Shown here: one piece after another, positions 28,690-28,913 of the stretch
Layout of the letters: every line of letters starts with the position of its first letter
Position numbering within the stretch: the stretch's first letter is position 1
DNA from: Intoshia linei
Lineage: Eukaryota; Orthonectida; Rhopaluridae
NCBI GenBank assembly: GCA_001642005.1
Contig: LWCA01000396.1
Span: 1 to 28,913 of the forward strand
Direction of reading: 5' to 3'
Length of the DNA stretch: 28,913 bases
Notes under the pieces: model-generated
The model's input: the letters and a program-made list of their open reading frames with translations, nothing else
Databases searched by the model: none
Told to the model about the DNA's origin: nothing
Made by a program: the position numbers and the translations under genes

Positions 28690-28913
28690 ACTGTCAAATA
28701 ATATTACAAAATTAATAGAAAAAGATTTGAAGGATGGTATTGAAAAGGTAAATATTGCAATAACCCGCAATGTTTCCCTTAGAACAATTTATAAAATTTC
28801 AAATGAATAAAGACAAATCGAAGCGAATTACAACTTTAAAAAAAAAAGAGTTCAAAAAGCAATTAAAAAGTCTGCTGATGGGGTGCAAAAATCTGGAAGG
28901 GTTGTTACATCCA
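28690..28913 (+). pseudogene. Possible Tc1-like transposase N-terminal fragment at window edge
   Basis: The plus strand reads NNITKLIEKDLKDGIEKVN, then ITRNVSLRTIYKI, an in-frame TAA at about 28808, and then a basic stretch ending KSGRVVTS. The order (helix-turn-helix with NVSxxTxYKI, then a basic linker with SGR) is like Tc1/mariner DNA-binding domains. It runs off the end of the window; without the catalytic half the call is tentative. Confidence 0.35.

Noticed and set aside
1-28913. CRISPR arrays, bacterial operons, tRNA or rRNA genes
   Set aside because: No regularly spaced repeats, Shine-Dalgarno-led gene strings or cloverleaf-capable motifs were seen. The genes are intron-containing and eukaryotic.

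Overview
The window is nuclear DNA from an AT-rich eukaryote, most likely an invertebrate animal with a reduced genome. The genes are split by GT-AG introns, most only 32-50 nt long. The proteins are ordinary eukaryotic ones: a DDX24/Mak5 helicase, TPRA1, GALK2, PDH E1-alpha, COG5, a uridine kinase-like UCKL1 and ribosomal protein uS10. The mobile elements (hAT, Tc1/mariner, piggyBac-like, pogo/Tigger-like) are of kinds common in animals. I cannot name the species. Tiny introns and very low GC recall orthonectids, dicyemids or myxozoans, but that is inference only. The exon models were built by hand from frame, splice-site phase and recalled family sequence. All full models close in frame: every intron phase matches and each total length divides by three.

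Layout. 1-761 (+): the 3' end of a DDX24/MAK5-type DEAD-box helicase. 869-2212 (+): complete TPRA1 in 8 exons. 2230-5998 (-): complete GALK2-type GHMP kinase in 11 exons, one of only 12 nt. 6055-11670 (-): complete mitochondrial pyruvate dehydrogenase E1-alpha in 8 exons, with two long introns full of transposon debris. 11811-17161 (+): COG5 Golgi tether subunit in 9 exons, divergent from PDHA across about 140 bp; its one long intron holds a large inverted repeat. 17162-21391: a gene-poor stretch with palindromes, repeats and a pogo/Tigger-like relic. 21392-25563 (+): a UCKL1-like uridine kinase/UPRT fusion in 11 exons, whose last intron holds a deleted Tc1 element and a piggyBac-type MITE. 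26177-26727 (-): ribosomal protein S20/uS10. 27083-28164 (-): an unrecognised Ser/Glu/Lys-rich disordered protein, probably continuing upstream. 28230-28913: a further repeat copy and a transposase-like relic.

The genes do not form one pathway; they are housekeeping genes packed tightly. TPRA1 and GALK2 converge with 17 bp between their stop codons and appear to share a palindromic poly(A) signal. GALK2 starts 56 bp after the PDHA stop. For several genes the poly(A) hexamer overlaps the stop codon. Introns are bimodal: tiny ones, and a few of 0.2-2.8 kb, many of which carry recognisable mobile-element sequence. I saw no new multi-gene system. The notable features are the extreme exon/intron architecture, the apparently dead UPRT domain and the range of mobile-element remnants.
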